A DNA stretch of 64,000 nucleotides from Candidatus Bathyarchaeum tardum (GCA_029762755.1 JARVGH010000002.1:62001-126000), one strand, 5' to 3'. Positions 34,151 through 43,534 are shown, counted from the stretch's first letter. The notes: a model not told the origin generated them from the sequence alone. Numbers and translations: made by a program.

Positions 34151-34915
34151 GTGGCGAAAAGTATGAAGATTGGACTTATTGGTGGAACCGGTAATCAAGG
34201 TCAGGGTTTGGCTCTTCGATTAGCTATGGCTGGCCACGAAATTAAAGTTGGTTCTCGTAGCCTTGAAAAAGCTCAAAGAATCATCGATGAATTAAATACA
34301 AACATAGACAAAGTAGCAAAAGCTTTGGAACTTTTGTTTCCAGAAAACAAAATGGACTGGGTCGAAAAAAAAGAATTCACAACCGCTGCTGAATTAGAAC
34401 TGGCAAAAAAGAACATTGTTGGAATGCAAAACGAGGATGCAGTAAAAGATGTTGATGCAGTACTTTTGACTGTTCCGTTTGAGTATGCAAAAAGTACTCT
34501 TGAACAGCTTCTGCCTAACATGAACCCGGGAACAATCCTAGTTGATGTAACTGTTCCCTTGAAACGAATTGGAAAGACTTTTGTTTGTGAAACATTCCCT
34601 GAAGGTTCAGGTAGCAAGCACCTCGCCTCAATAGTCCCAGAAAACATACCTGTTGTTGCCGCATACAAAACAATCAGTGCTCACCGCTTAATACATATCG
34701 AACGACCTCTTGATGGTGTAGACGTTTTTATTGCCTCTGACGACAAAGAAGCCCTGACAAAAATAATTGAATTAACTAACTCTATTAGGCACCTAAGAGG
34801 AATCGAAGTTGGTCCATTATTGTGCTCAGTGAGTTTAGAGTTAATGACAGCAGTGCTGATTACAATCAACATTCGACATAAAACAAAACAAACTTCCTTC
34901 AGAGTTACTATTTAA
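34151..34915 (+). CDS. fno: F420H2:NADP+ oxidoreductase
   Basis: 254 residues, GTG start (the ATG at 34163 is an alternative; MKIGLIGGTGNQG is the usual first block). NADP-binding GGTGNQGQGLALRLAMAGHEIKVGSRSLEKA has the Arg that selects the 2'-phosphate. VLLTVPFEYAKSTLEQL, ILVDVTVPL and VVAAYKTISAHRL are family blocks. It moves hydride between F420 and NADP. With an NAD(P)-type methylene-H4MPT dehydrogenase in the same region, it would couple the two pools. The middle insert (about 50-90) is longer than in methanogens. Confidence 0.88.
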   Translation: MAKSMKIGLIGGTGNQGQGLALRLAMAGHEIKVGSRSLEKAQRIIDELNTNIDKVAKALELLFPENKMDWVEKKEFTTAAELELAKKNIVGMQNEDAVKDVDAVLLTVPFEYAKSTLEQLLPNMNPGTILVDVTVPLKRIGKTFVCETFPEGSGSKHLASIVPENIPVVAAYKTISAHRLIHIERPLDGVDVFIASDDKEALTKIIELTNSIRHLRGIEVGPLLCSVSLELMTAVLITINIRHKTKQTSFRVTI

Positions 34916-34942
34916 CTGTGATCTGGAACAAGTAAAATTAAT

Positions 34943-34973
34943 CCTGCTTTTGCAGGTTTTCTCTTTTTATTTT
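34943..34973 (+). terminator. Hairpin plus T-tract terminator after fno
   Basis: CCTGC-TTTT-GCAGG (34943-34956) is followed by TTTTCTCTTTTTATTTT, 28 nt after the fno stop. Confidence 0.65.
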
Positions 34974-35133
34974 CATTTTGAATCATGCAGATATGAAACA
35001 TATAATTGTCTAAAGTTGTAGGAAATGTTTTCATTTTTTAAATTCAGAGTTTGCAACTGCTATGAATGCTAGTATGCATACATCTACTGGCAAGCGTGGA
35101 TTTAATATGAATTAAAAGTAAGGTCATAAATTT

Positions 35134-35646
35134 TTATTTGTTTATCTTAAAGAATTTGTATCTTTGCAGGCGTGGCCATCCTGTTTTGGCGTATTTTTTC
35201 ATATTCGGGTTCTTTTTTAGCCAATCCATCATATGAAAAAAGCTTTTCGCACGCTTTGTTTCCCGTTCTTCGATTGGTTCGTAACCGAGATTTCTAATTT
35301 CATCAAGATAAGCCGTTTCAGCAAGGTCTTGGGTGTCTCCAACTACTTTAATTCGTTTGATTTTGTCTTCTCCATATTTTTGCTTTAGTTTGTTGATTGC
35401 TTCATCAAAAATGTAGCCTCTGCACAAGTGAATTTCTTCATCAGAGTTTGGTTTAATTTCAGTTAGTAATTTATCTACAATTTTCGCTGCTTGTTTTAGG
35501 TATGTTTTGCTAGTGAAATATTTGCCCTGAAAATATTTTACATCAATAACGCCATATCGGAATTCTTGTGTTGAATCTTGAAAAGCTGCAATAACTACTC
35601 CAAATAGTAGGTCTCCCATTCCTGCATCGTCTATGATGATTGTCAT
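35134..35646 (-). CDS. Conserved archaeal-type protein, possible RNase H-like fold
   Basis: 170 residues; not a family I can name. It starts MTIIIDDAGMGDLLFGVVIAAF, an acidic strand followed by a Gly-rich turn, and has RYGVIDVKYFQGKYF, a pattern reminiscent of RNase H-like folds (inference). A later alpha/beta half (KRIKVVGDTQDLAETAYLDEIRNLGYEPIE) and a basic tail (GWPRLQRYKFFKINK) suggest nucleic-acid contact. It is downstream of the ABC exporter on the same strand, separated by 67 nt. Confidence 0.6.
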   Translation of the reverse strand: MTIIIDDAGMGDLLFGVVIAAFQDSTQEFRYGVIDVKYFQGKYFTSKTYLKQAAKIVDKLLTEIKPNSDEEIHLCRGYIFDEAINKLKQKYGEDKIKRIKVVGDTQDLAETAYLDEIRNLGYEPIEERETKRAKSFFHMMDWLKKNPNMKKYAKTGWPRLQRYKFFKINK

Positions 35647-35713
35647 TGTTTCGCCTTCTTTTAATACTGACAGGATTGGTGTTGATACAATAAAAAGGCG
35701 TTGATTGCTAAAA

Positions 35714-36511
35714 TTAAATTTGGGTCCGTGAGAACAAGAAAGTTCCTAAACTTATCATCAACGAGTTAAAACCGATAACAACTACTAGACTGATTAACCA
35801 ACCTAGCGGTCCAAGTATTGTTGATGCTGAACCAAGTAAACACCATCGAAGTAGTTCGACTCCATAAAACATTGGGTCTGCTAACATGGCAACTTGAAGT
35901 ATAAATGGAGCTGCATCGATCGGAAAAAATACTCCTGAAAGCATGAATAATGGCCACATTACAAAAGTTGAAAGTAGTTGAAATGCATGAAAATCATTCA
36001 AAGATGAGCCAATTGCTACTCCTAGACCAACAAATCCGGCTGTAATTAGAAGCATTGCCCAAATGGTGACAAAAGCATTACCTACAAAAGCTAATGAAAG
36101 GGTAAAAGCTCCCATTAATGATGCGATTATTAATAGAATTATGCCTTGAATTGTTGCTGTAGTTGCGCCCCCTAATATTTTTCCAATAATTATGCTGGTT
36201 CTGCTTACTGGTGCAACCATCATTTCTTTCATGAAACCAAATTGGCGGTCAAATATTATTGAAACCCCCGAAAAAACAGAGCCAAACAATAAACCCATGC
36301 CGATTACTCCCGGTGCCATGAACGAAAGGTAGTTTACTTCTCCAACTGGACCAACAAAATTTCCTAACCCTAAACCGAAAATAGCTAAAAAGAATATGCT
36401 TTGAGCAACAGATGAAATTACTCGGGCTTTTGCTCGCCAGTACCTTTTTAGTTCTCTCAATAAAACAACATATATTGCTTGTCCAGATATTGGTTGTACC
36501 AGTTTTTCCAC
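35714..36511 (-). CDS. ABC-2 type exporter permease
   Basis: 265 residues with six membrane helices typical of ABC-2 permeases (DrrB/NodJ type): SVAQSIFFLAIFGLGLGNFVG, the FGFMKEMMVAPVSRTSIIIGKILGGATTATIQG signature, and C-terminal helices ending GTFLFSRTQI. It lies 10 nt after the ATPase gene. Such pairs export drugs or lipids; the substrate is unknown. Confidence 0.9.
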   Translation of the reverse strand: MEKLVQPISGQAIYVVLLRELKRYWRAKARVISSVAQSIFFLAIFGLGLGNFVGPVGEVNYLSFMAPGVIGMGLLFGSVFSGVSIIFDRQFGFMKEMMVAPVSRTSIIIGKILGGATTATIQGIILLIIASLMGAFTLSLAFVGNAFVTIWAMLLITAGFVGLGVAIGSSLNDFHAFQLLSTFVMWPLFMLSGVFFPIDAAPFILQVAMLADPMFYGVELLRWCLLGSASTILGPLGWLISLVVVIGFNSLMISLGTFLFSRTQI

Positions 36512-36521
36512 CTTGTTTCTT

Positions 36522-37694
36522 TTATCCTCTAACAGGTTTTCCCCGCGCTTGTCTCATTATTCTGTGTCGCCTTAGCATATCCATGAGACTACCTTCTTGT
36601 TCACGTATGTTCCGTCCAGTTACAGACAAAAAGACATCATCTAAAGTTGGCTTGCGAAGTTCTACAGATTCTAAAATAATCTCCATGTCTACTGCAAGTT
36701 TTACTATTTCGGGAATTCTATGTCCCCCATTATCAAGTAACAAATTCAAACAACGGGGACAAGTTTCTCCATCAAATTGAAGATTTTTCTCACGTTGGTT
36801 AGTTTTATCCTCTTCAGATTCGTTTTGAAATTTCGTTTCACTTGGATTGTCAGAATTCGTGTGCATCATACGGCTCATTGCTGCATAATTATTTCCTGAA
36901 GCAACAATGTTGATTTTATGGACCCATTCTTTATTTTCTAACTGGACCCGAAGTTTATCGATTGTGTTTGTGTCTTTAACGGTTAAACTGACAACATCTC
37001 CTTTTAACGTGGCTTTTAAATTCTCTGGGGTGTCTAATACTACAACTTTTCCAAAATCAATTATGAGTATTTGATTGCAAAGAAAATCTGCTTCTTCAGT
37101 ATAATGGGTTGTTAAGATAACTGTTATTTTCTTTTCTTCGTTAAGCCGCAAAATATGTTCCCAAATAGACCTCCGTGTTTGAGGATCTAAACCTAAAGTT
37201 GGTTCATCTAAAAACAACACCTCAGGATGATGAAGTAAACCCCTGGCGATTTCTAGCCTTCTTTTCATTCCACCACTGTATGTTTTTACTAAACTATCTG
37301 CACGGTCGGATAATTTGACTAGTTCCAAAACTTCAGTAATTCTATCTTCACGTGTAATCTTATCAAGTCCATAAAGTCGTCCATGGAAATCTAAATTTTC
37401 TCTGCCGGTTAATTCAATATCTAATGTTGTATCTTGGAATACATATCCAATACTTCGTCGTACTGCATCTGCCTCTTTTTGAACATCTTTGCCATTTATT
37501 CTTGCGGTTCCACTAGTTGGTTTCAATAAAGTAGATAACATGTTAAGTGTAGTAGTTTTTCCTGCTCCGTTTGGACCTAAAAATCCCAATATTTCACCCT
37601 TGTTTACTGTGAAAGTGATGCCATTTACTGCTTTGACACCTTTATCGAAAACTTTGGTCAAGTCTTTGACTTCAATAGTGTTCAGTTTACTCAA
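36522..37694 (-). CDS. ABC exporter ATP-binding protein with CxxC insert
   Basis: 390 residues. Walker A GPNGAGKTT, Q-loop, signature YSGGMKRRLEIARGLLHHPE, Walker B VLFLDEPTLGLD and H-loop TTHYTEEAD are intact; this is the DrrA/NatA type. After about residue 280 an 80-residue hydrophilic insert (MMHTNSDNPSETKF... NQREKN) precedes CPRCLNLLLDNGGH, then the usual C-terminal PTLDDVFLSVTGR resumes. The Cys/His group could bind zinc. It is unusual for this family and suggests extra regulation. Confidence 0.9.
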   Translation of the reverse strand: MSKLNTIEVKDLTKVFDKGVKAVNGITFTVNKGEILGFLGPNGAGKTTTLNMLSTLLKPTSGTARINGKDVQKEADAVRRSIGYVFQDTTLDIELTGRENLDFHGRLYGLDKITREDRITEVLELVKLSDRADSLVKTYSGGMKRRLEIARGLLHHPEVLFLDEPTLGLDPQTRRSIWEHILRLNEEKKITVILTTHYTEEADFLCNQILIIDFGKVVVLDTPENLKATLKGDVVSLTVKDTNTIDKLRVQLENKEWVHKINIVASGNNYAAMSRMMHTNSDNPSETKFQNESEEDKTNQREKNLQFDGETCPRCLNLLLDNGGHRIPEIVKLAVDMEIILESVELRKPTLDDVFLSVTGRNIREQEGSLMDMLRRHRIMRQARGKPVRG

Positions 37695-37737
37695 CCCTCA
37701 AGTCTGCATGTTTTTTTAAAATCATACCACTTCACGT

Positions 37738-38276
37738 TAAATATTTGATTAGAGCATTTTTAGATAATAAAATTATTGGCAACGATTAGTCCAATTAAAA
37801 GCAATTATGATTATAGTTCCAAACAAGTATAACTTATTGAACCTTTAGTGCAATATGTTTCTGGTGATGTATCTACGTTCCCTCAAACTTGCTTTTTCCC
37901 GTTTTAATAGAAAAATATGTTTTTAATCATTTGAATAAAAAAAATCCACCTTTGTTATAATTTGCATTATATTTGTAAATCAATCAACAGACTGAACAAA
38001 AACAATCTTTTGATAATTGAACAAAAAATCATTAACTTGAACTTATGCCTATAAATTAGAGCAATATGTCTTTTTTGTTTGCTAATTACAAATGTCCTTT
38101 ATTGAGTAGTAGTTTTTTTGTGAAAGAACTAACACTGACTCAAAATAGTCCAAAAAAATACAAAGATTTTAATTCTTTGAAGAATTTTCTTTTTTAAGTT
38201 TCTCATACATTGAGTAAAATTCAAATTGACCAAACTTTTAAGACAACATACAGGTGGAGTTTTGGTTAATTGTTTG
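37738..38276. other. 539-bp AT-rich intergenic region with a decayed repeat
   Basis: No supported gene. The 3' portion after 37910 is featureless AT-rich sequence. Positions 37857-37905 (TTCTGGTGATGTATCTAC...) resemble 43102-43150 (TTCTGGAGACGTATCCAC...), a diverged dispersed repeat; both can be read as SGDVST in one frame but neither is in an open gene. Confidence 0.4.
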
Positions 38277-38825
38277 CTAAAATCTAATCTGGTTTTTGTA
38301 GATTTTATATCCAATATATCCACCCGCTATTGCTTGAGCTATTATTATGGGGAATAAACCTAAAACTACGCTAGTGAATCGTTCAACAAATTCTGGACTA
38401 TAAAAAATGATCGATACACCAATTTTTAAAAATGGTGTAAGGACCCAATAAATTGAACTAGTCAACAATGACCACCATAACAACTTTTTTGTTTTATTAA
38501 AAAAGCCATAGGAACTATTGGCAAAAATATCAATCAAAAATGCTGTAGCTATGCTGCTTAATCTAGGTGTGGGGTCATAAGGTGCTCCACCTATGAAGGT
38601 AGGTATGGAAATCAAACTGAATAATGCTAATTGAAAAAAAATTCTCCACCTACGACCTTCATACCAGAGCAAAGAAAAACTGATTGGAATCGCCAAAAGT
38701 ATTGTGAACAAAAAATTTGTTCCCGGAATGCCTGTTATTAAGGTTCCCATCTGAGCTATTGAAACTGAAATTACCAGTTGCAAAACTGCCATTACAATAA
38801 TCATTGTAACGTCTCTAGTTTGCAT
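38277..38825 (-). CDS. Membrane protein, possible ECF-type S component
   Basis: 182 residues, five to six helices: VTMIIVMAVLQLVISVSIAQMG, GTNFLFTILLAIPISFSLLWYEGRRW, IFFQLALFSLISIPTFIGG, a loop APYDPTPRLSSIATAFLIDIF, LLWWSLLTSSIYWVLTPFLKIG and VVLGLFPIIIAQAIAGGYIGYKIYK. The overall pattern (a G-rich substrate loop, short length) resembles S components, but no energising genes are adjacent. Function unassigned. Confidence 0.55.
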   Translation of the reverse strand: MQTRDVTMIIVMAVLQLVISVSIAQMGTLITGIPGTNFLFTILLAIPISFSLLWYEGRRWRIFFQLALFSLISIPTFIGGAPYDPTPRLSSIATAFLIDIFANSSYGFFNKTKKLLWWSLLTSSIYWVLTPFLKIGVSIIFYSPEFVERFTSVVLGLFPIIIAQAIAGGYIGYKIYKNQIRF

Positions 38826-39012
38826 GATAAAATAACCCCTTCTTTCTCAATTTGGATACAAGCATTTTCAATATTTTAAATTTGTTATATGAACCTAACC
38901 AGATTTTTATCATGAATAAGAACAGTTACTATAATGAATCTTGGGTAGACCCATTTTGTTTTAAGAGCAGTTGAACTTTAGTTTTAAAAGCGGTGGCTAG
39001 CTGAAAACTTTT

Positions 39013-39492
39013 TTAGATTTTTTCCAAAAGGTTGGGATTAAAAAATCCATGAGTAGCAGATTTAGGTACATTTGGATCAGTTAACGGTAAAAATTGTCTT
39101 GCCTCAATTTTTTCAATGCCTTCAATTTTCTCAAGTTTTTCACCAATTTCAAACATGTGTTTAAAATCTTTTACCGCAACGATTGCCAACAAATCGTATT
39201 CTCCCACTGCTTTTATTATCCTGACAACATCAGGAATTTTTGATATTTCTTCAAGAACAGTTGATTTATTGATTTGGCTCACTAATGAAATCATATACCA
39301 GACACGTATACAGTAACCGAGTTTGAAAATATCAACATAAACTGAAGGCATAATAACTCCCTTGGCTTTGAGCTTGTTATATCGACGAATTACTGTTATT
39401 GTTGAAACTCCTAATTCATTTGAAATCCTGCTAAATGGAACTCTACAATTAGCGATTATTTTTTTTATTATTTTAAAATCTAATTCGTCCAT
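39013..39492 (-). CDS. Lrp/AsnC family transcriptional regulator
   Basis: 159 residues from the ATG at 39492, where the family N-terminus begins (MDELDFKIIKKIIANCRVPFSRISNELGVS); the longer frame upstream would run into the neighbouring gene. A winged helix occupies 1-60 and a RAM ligand-binding domain 65-145 (VGEYDLLAIVAVKDFKHMFEIGEKLEKIEGI). It lies 16 nt downstream of a second Lrp gene. Pairs like this often form hetero-oligomers (inference). Confidence 0.85.
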   Translation of the reverse strand: MDELDFKIIKKIIANCRVPFSRISNELGVSTITVIRRYNKLKAKGVIMPSVYVDIFKLGYCIRVWYMISLVSQINKSTVLEEISKIPDVVRIIKAVGEYDLLAIVAVKDFKHMFEIGEKLEKIEGIEKIEARQFLPLTDPNVPKSATHGFFNPNLLEKI

Positions 39493-39508
39493 TTTGATAC
39501 CATTACCA

Positions 39509-39970
39509 CTAATGTAATACTGACAAATTTTTTGGAAAAAGTTCAATTTCAGTCCAGATATTTGATTTGAAGTTGATAACAGTTGGGTGATCCTTAATTT
39601 TTTGCGTTTTTTCTTCAATTTCATTCATGTTTTTCAGAGGAATTAAGACATGCACATTATAGTTGCCGTTAAGTTTGACTTGATATGTTGTTGCTCCATT
39701 TATTTTTCTTGCGTAATTCATGAATTTTTCTATTTGACCAAACTTGACATTAACACAAACACTCAAATGACCTTGGAATCCAAGTTTTTTTTGATTCACA
39801 TATGTGGTTGATTTCTTTATTACGCCTTTTTCTTTTAGTTTGTAATAATGTTGTTTTATTTTTGACGTTGTTACATTGCAAATTTCTGCAATATCTGTAA
39901 ATTTTTTACGTCCATCTTCTAAAAGCAATGCTAGAATTTTCTTATCTATTTCATCTAGTTGTTCTTGGAT
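39509..39970 (-). CDS. Lrp/AsnC family transcriptional regulator; apparent AUC start
   Basis: About 153 residues. The Lrp N-terminus is expected to read LDEIDKKILALLLEDGRKKFTDIAEIC; this frame is complete, but the only ribosome site (AGGAG, 39981-39985) is followed 10 nt later by ATC CAA GAA CAA at 39970. The first standard start, TTG at 39928, would delete half of helix 1. The winged helix and RAM domain (YQVKLNGNYNVHVLIPLKNMNEI) are otherwise normal. It is the first gene of a two-gene Lrp unit. Confidence 0.75.
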   Translation of the reverse strand: MQEQLDEIDKKILALLLEDGRKKFTDIAEICNVTTSKIKQHYYKLKEKGVIKKSTTYVNQKKLGFQGHLSVCVNVKFGQIEKFMNYARKINGATTYQVKLNGNYNVHVLIPLKNMNEIEEKTQKIKDHPTVINFKSNIWTEIELFPKNLSVLH

Positions 39971-40191
39971 TGTTAGGGCGCTCCTCGTGAATTGTTTTTC
40001 ATGAATGTTTCACTTTAAGTGCTTTTAATATAATTTTCTTTTTCTAAATAACCGCTTATTTAACATATTGCTATTAATATAAAAAATACGTTCATTATTT
40101 ATTGAAAAAACTAACGTTTTTTTCATATTTTATATTTTTACCCAAAATATTATAAACAATTTACAATTAAGAATGGGCTAAGGATGAAAAA

Positions 40192-42714
40192 ATGAAAAAA
40201 TATACTAAGATTCAAACAAAACTTTTCGCCTTTTTTTGCGTATTAGTTTTTGTAATATCAACAACTTTGGCGATAATGCCAACAGTTGTTGCTCAAGATG
40301 AAATTCGTGAAAAACAAACATATGCAATAATAGGTGCTACCCCTAATCCAGTCCAAGTAAACCAGCAAGTATTGCTTCACATTGGAGTAACAGATTATTT
40401 GCGAGTTGCGAGTGATGGCTTTGAAGGTCTAACAGTTACCGTTACAAAACCTGATGGCACAACTGAAACGTTAGGTGAGTATAGGACGGACTCAACAGGA
40501 GGAACAGGAGCTGTATATACACCAACAATGGTTGGAACATACACATTCCAGACTCATTTTCCGTCACAAACCTACACGTGGACAGCTTCTCCAGCATTTT
40601 CAACTAACATCTATGGTACTATTAGATACTTAGCAAGCGATAGTGAAATATTAGAAGTAGAAGTCAACAACGAACCAACGACATATTACCAACCAAGTCC
40701 ACTTCCTACAGAATACTGGTCTCGCCCTATTGATTCTCAGCTTCATGAATGGTCTACAATTTCAGCCAACTACGTAGCAACACCTCCTAACCTAGTGGCT
40801 CCATATAACGATGATGCTCCCGAAACGTCACACATATTATGGACAAATGAAATTCAAACAGGTGGTCTTGCCGGAGGTGCAACATGGAACCACGCATATG
40901 AGTGTGGAGATGCATATGAGGGATTCTTTGCTAGTTCAGTGATAATTGGCGGAAAACTGTATTACAACCACTACAAATCTGGTTTTCCAACACAACAAGT
41001 CGTAGCAGTTGATCTACATACTGGCGAAGAACTTTGGGTGAAACCACTGACAACACCTAGTGGGGTTGTCGTTAGATTATCATTTGCTCAAAGTTTCTAT
41101 TGGGATTCTTACAATTATCATGCAGTATTTCCGTATCTGTGGGGAACCAGTGGAAGTACATGGCATGCATTCGATCCTTTTGACGGTCAATATGTTTACA
41201 GTATGGAAAATGTCCCCTCTGGAACTAGAGTATATGGACCAAAAGGTGAAATCTACATTTACACAGTCAACACCGCTAATGGATGGATGACATTATGGAA
41301 CTCAAGCCGTGTAGTATCTGATGAAGGAAGTTGGATTAGATTTGGCATGGGTTCAACTTTTGACGCAAGAGATGGAATAGAATGGAATGTAACAATCCCA
41401 ACGGGTCTACAAGGAAGTGTTGTAGCTGTTAACTTCCAAGACAGATTAGTCGGTAACGATGCACCCGGGTTCCTTACCATGGGAGACTTACCAGTTCACA
41501 CATGGGCAATAAATCTAGAACCAGGACACGAGGGCGAACTAATCTTTAACACCGAATGGAATCCACCACCAGGTGACATCACAGTCAGTTGGGGAACCAG
41601 ATACAATGGAGCACCAAGCTTTGAAGATAAAGTGTATGTCTTATGGTCAAAAGATACCCGACAACTTTATGGATTTGATCTAGATACTGGAGAACAGATT
41701 TGGGGTCCAACTGAACCACAGCATTATCTGGATTATCTAGGAATTGAAGTCGTAATTGCTGAAGGAATAATATTCTCTGGAAGAATGGCTGGAATCATCA
41801 ACGCTTATGATGTCAAAACAGGTCAACTCCTCTGGGAATACTCAGTAGCTGACCCTCATTCAGAAATTTTATGGAGCAATAACTGGCCAGTTCGACCACA
41901 ATTTATTACTGATGGAAAAATCTACTATGCACACAGTGAACACTCACCAGTAGATCCTAAACCGCGTGGTGCACCTTTCGTTTGTCTAGATATTGAAACT
42001 GGAGAAGAAATCTGGAGAATTGACGGCGCTTTCCGTGGAACAGACTGGGGAGGTCGAGCAATAATCGGTGATAGCATAATTGCTGCCATGGATACTTATG
42101 ACCAAAGAGTGTACGCTATAGGTAAAGGTCCAAGTGAAACGTCAGTAACAATTGAAAACGATGTTATTGCCTTTGGAAATAAAGCACTGATTAAAGGGTC
42201 GGTGATGGATATTTCTCCGGGCACACAAGAAACTGCCATTAAAATGAGGTTCCCGAAAGGCGTTCCTGCAGTATCTGACAACTCTATGAATGATTGGATG
42301 CTGTATGTATACAAGCAGTTCAGTCGCCCAGCTGACGCAACTGGAGTTCCAGTTAAAATCGAAATCGTTGACCCCAATAATCAGTATGCATGGATTGGAA
42401 CTGCAACAACTGATGTTTACGGCAACTACGCTTATTCGTTCACGCCCCAAATTGAAGGTCAATACATGATTATTGCCACTTTCGACGGCTCAGCTTCATA
42501 CTATGCTTCAACAACAACAACATACCTCATCGTGGACGAAGCACCTACACCATCAACACAAATAGACACCGAAGAGCCAATTGACACTCAAACACCACCA
42601 GTAGCTATAGAAGAACCAACAGCATTCATCACAACAGAAATAGCCATCATTGCAACCGTCGCAATAGCCGCAGTAATCGGCATAGGCGCTTACTGGACCC
42701 TAAAACGCAAATAA
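40192..42714 (+). CDS. Large PQQ-like beta-propeller surface protein, copy 1
   Basis: 840 residues. A signal peptide (about 1-35) is followed by an Ig-like domain (IGATPNPVQVNQQVLLHIGV, about 42-155). A PQQ/BamB-like propeller (about 170-650) has blade ends such as DLHTGEELW, DLDTGEQIW, DVKTGQLLW and DIETGEEIW. A second Ig-like domain (about 690-785) precedes a Thr/Pro linker, then a C-terminal helix and basic end (ITTEIAIIATVAIAAV...WTLKRK). It is extracellular and probably cell-surface anchored. No PQQ chemistry is implied. A near-identical layout is found in the inverted copy at 43693. Confidence 0.88.
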   Translation: MKKYTKIQTKLFAFFCVLVFVISTTLAIMPTVVAQDEIREKQTYAIIGATPNPVQVNQQVLLHIGVTDYLRVASDGFEGLTVTVTKPDGTTETLGEYRTDSTGGTGAVYTPTMVGTYTFQTHFPSQTYTWTASPAFSTNIYGTIRYLASDSEILEVEVNNEPTTYYQPSPLPTEYWSRPIDSQLHEWSTISANYVATPPNLVAPYNDDAPETSHILWTNEIQTGGLAGGATWNHAYECGDAYEGFFASSVIIGGKLYYNHYKSGFPTQQVVAVDLHTGEELWVKPLTTPSGVVVRLSFAQSFYWDSYNYHAVFPYLWGTSGSTWHAFDPFDGQYVYSMENVPSGTRVYGPKGEIYIYTVNTANGWMTLWNSSRVVSDEGSWIRFGMGSTFDARDGIEWNVTIPTGLQGSVVAVNFQDRLVGNDAPGFLTMGDLPVHTWAINLEPGHEGELIFNTEWNPPPGDITVSWGTRYNGAPSFEDKVYVLWSKDTRQLYGFDLDTGEQIWGPTEPQHYLDYLGIEVVIAEGIIFSGRMAGIINAYDVKTGQLLWEYSVADPHSEILWSNNWPVRPQFITDGKIYYAHSEHSPVDPKPRGAPFVCLDIETGEEIWRIDGAFRGTDWGGRAIIGDSIIAAMDTYDQRVYAIGKGPSETSVTIENDVIAFGNKALIKGSVMDISPGTQETAIKMRFPKGVPAVSDNSMNDWMLYVYKQFSRPADATGVPVKIEIVDPNNQYAWIGTATTDVYGNYAYSFTPQIEGQYMIIATFDGSASYYASTTTTYLIVDEAPTPSTQIDTEEPIDTQTPPVAIEEPTAFITTEIAIIATVAIAAVIGIGAYWTLKRK

Positions 42715-42763
42715 ACCCAAACATCTTTTCTCCCTCTTTTTTTTGGGAGTAAAACTTTAGAAG

Positions 42764-42893
42764 AAATGGGGCTGAAAAGGTTCAAACACAAAAACGAAAA
42801 ATCATAACAAATTGATAGTAACATGGTTTTTCATTTTTTTCACCTTCAATTACCTGTGTAAAAACCTCAGCAAACCCATTTCTCTATCGGATA
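42764..42893 (+). repeat. Left arm of about 125-bp inverted repeat downstream of PQQ gene copy 1
   Basis: GAAATGGGGCTGAAAAGGTT through CAAACCCATTTCTC matches the reverse complement of 43535-43660 at most positions, including the uninterrupted stretch ACAAATTGATAGTAACATGG. It begins about 50 nt after the stop at 42714, so gene and 3' flank were duplicated as one inverted unit. Confidence 0.8.
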
Positions 42894-42946
42894 AACAACT
42901 TTCTACTTTTATCTTTCTTTAAGCTCACACAGTTAAACAACACAAA

Positions 42947-43042
42947 CATAGAATTGATATTCAGCATATGCTTTGGCATAAGTCAAATCAATCAATGTAC
43001 CGATATGCTGACTATAACCTACCTCAACTGAATAGTAAGTAA
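42947..43042 (+). pseudogene. Tyrosine recombinase C-terminal fragment (decayed)
   Basis: One frame reads HRIDIQHMLWHKSNQSMYRYADYN then a stop soon after. This matches the end of tyrosine recombinases (D-x-MLGHKS-x-Q-S-x-x-RY), including the nucleophile tyrosine, but nothing upstream supplies the rest. It lies between the arms of the inverted repeat. Confidence 0.6.
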
Positions 43043-43058
43043 AAAGAGCATCAGTTAA

Positions 43059-43080
43059 ATTGAATTTTTAAAAATTCAAT
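43059..43080. repeat. 22-bp perfect palindrome
   Basis: ATTGAATTTTT and AAAAATTCAAT are exact complements with no spacer, in the spacer between the inverted PQQ genes. The rest of the 43081-43534 spacer shows no supported gene; it contains a small hairpin (GGTTCAA...TTGAACC near 43186-43204) and a diverged copy of the 37.86-kb repeat. Confidence 0.6.
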
Positions 43081-43534
43081 ATTCTTATAGAACAAATATA
43101 ATTCTGGAGACGTATCCACTGGCTCCCTTAACTCACTTTTTTTAATATTTACCCTAGAGCTGAACAAGTTTTGAAACAAAATATTGGTTCAATTAGTTTT
43201 GAACCTGAAATTTTTCAAAACATTAGCTGTTTTTCAAAGAATGGAGGTGCAAATATAATGAGCTCTGGACCAACAAATAAGTGGCTAGAGGCTCACACAT
43301 ATCAATTTAATTATGAAATTGTAAAAAACCAGTTTTCTGATCTAAAACACCTAAAAAATATACAATCGAAAAGACCATTTCAAACTCCATTTGAGCATCC
43401 TACCCTATGATAAAGTATAACAATTGTTTTGTCTATACCTACTAAGAACATGTAAGTTTGGAACTTTTTGATACAAAGTGAGAAAGCAAAAACGCAAAGA
43501 AAAATTTACAAAGTTTTAATACAAATAATTACTA

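Noticed and set aside
38129-38323. 64-codon frame on the minus strand
   Set aside because: Overlaps the 3' end of the membrane protein gene and has no motif or ribosome site.
40192-42714. PQQ-dependent dehydrogenase
   Set aside because: The blade motifs are of the structural BamB/PQQ-like repeat type; I see no metal/PQQ catalytic residues, and the protein is anchored by a C-terminal helix.
43171-43410. 79-codon frame in the spacer between the inverted PQQ genes
   Set aside because: No ribosome site, no recognisable domain, and biased by AT-rich repeats; probably chance.
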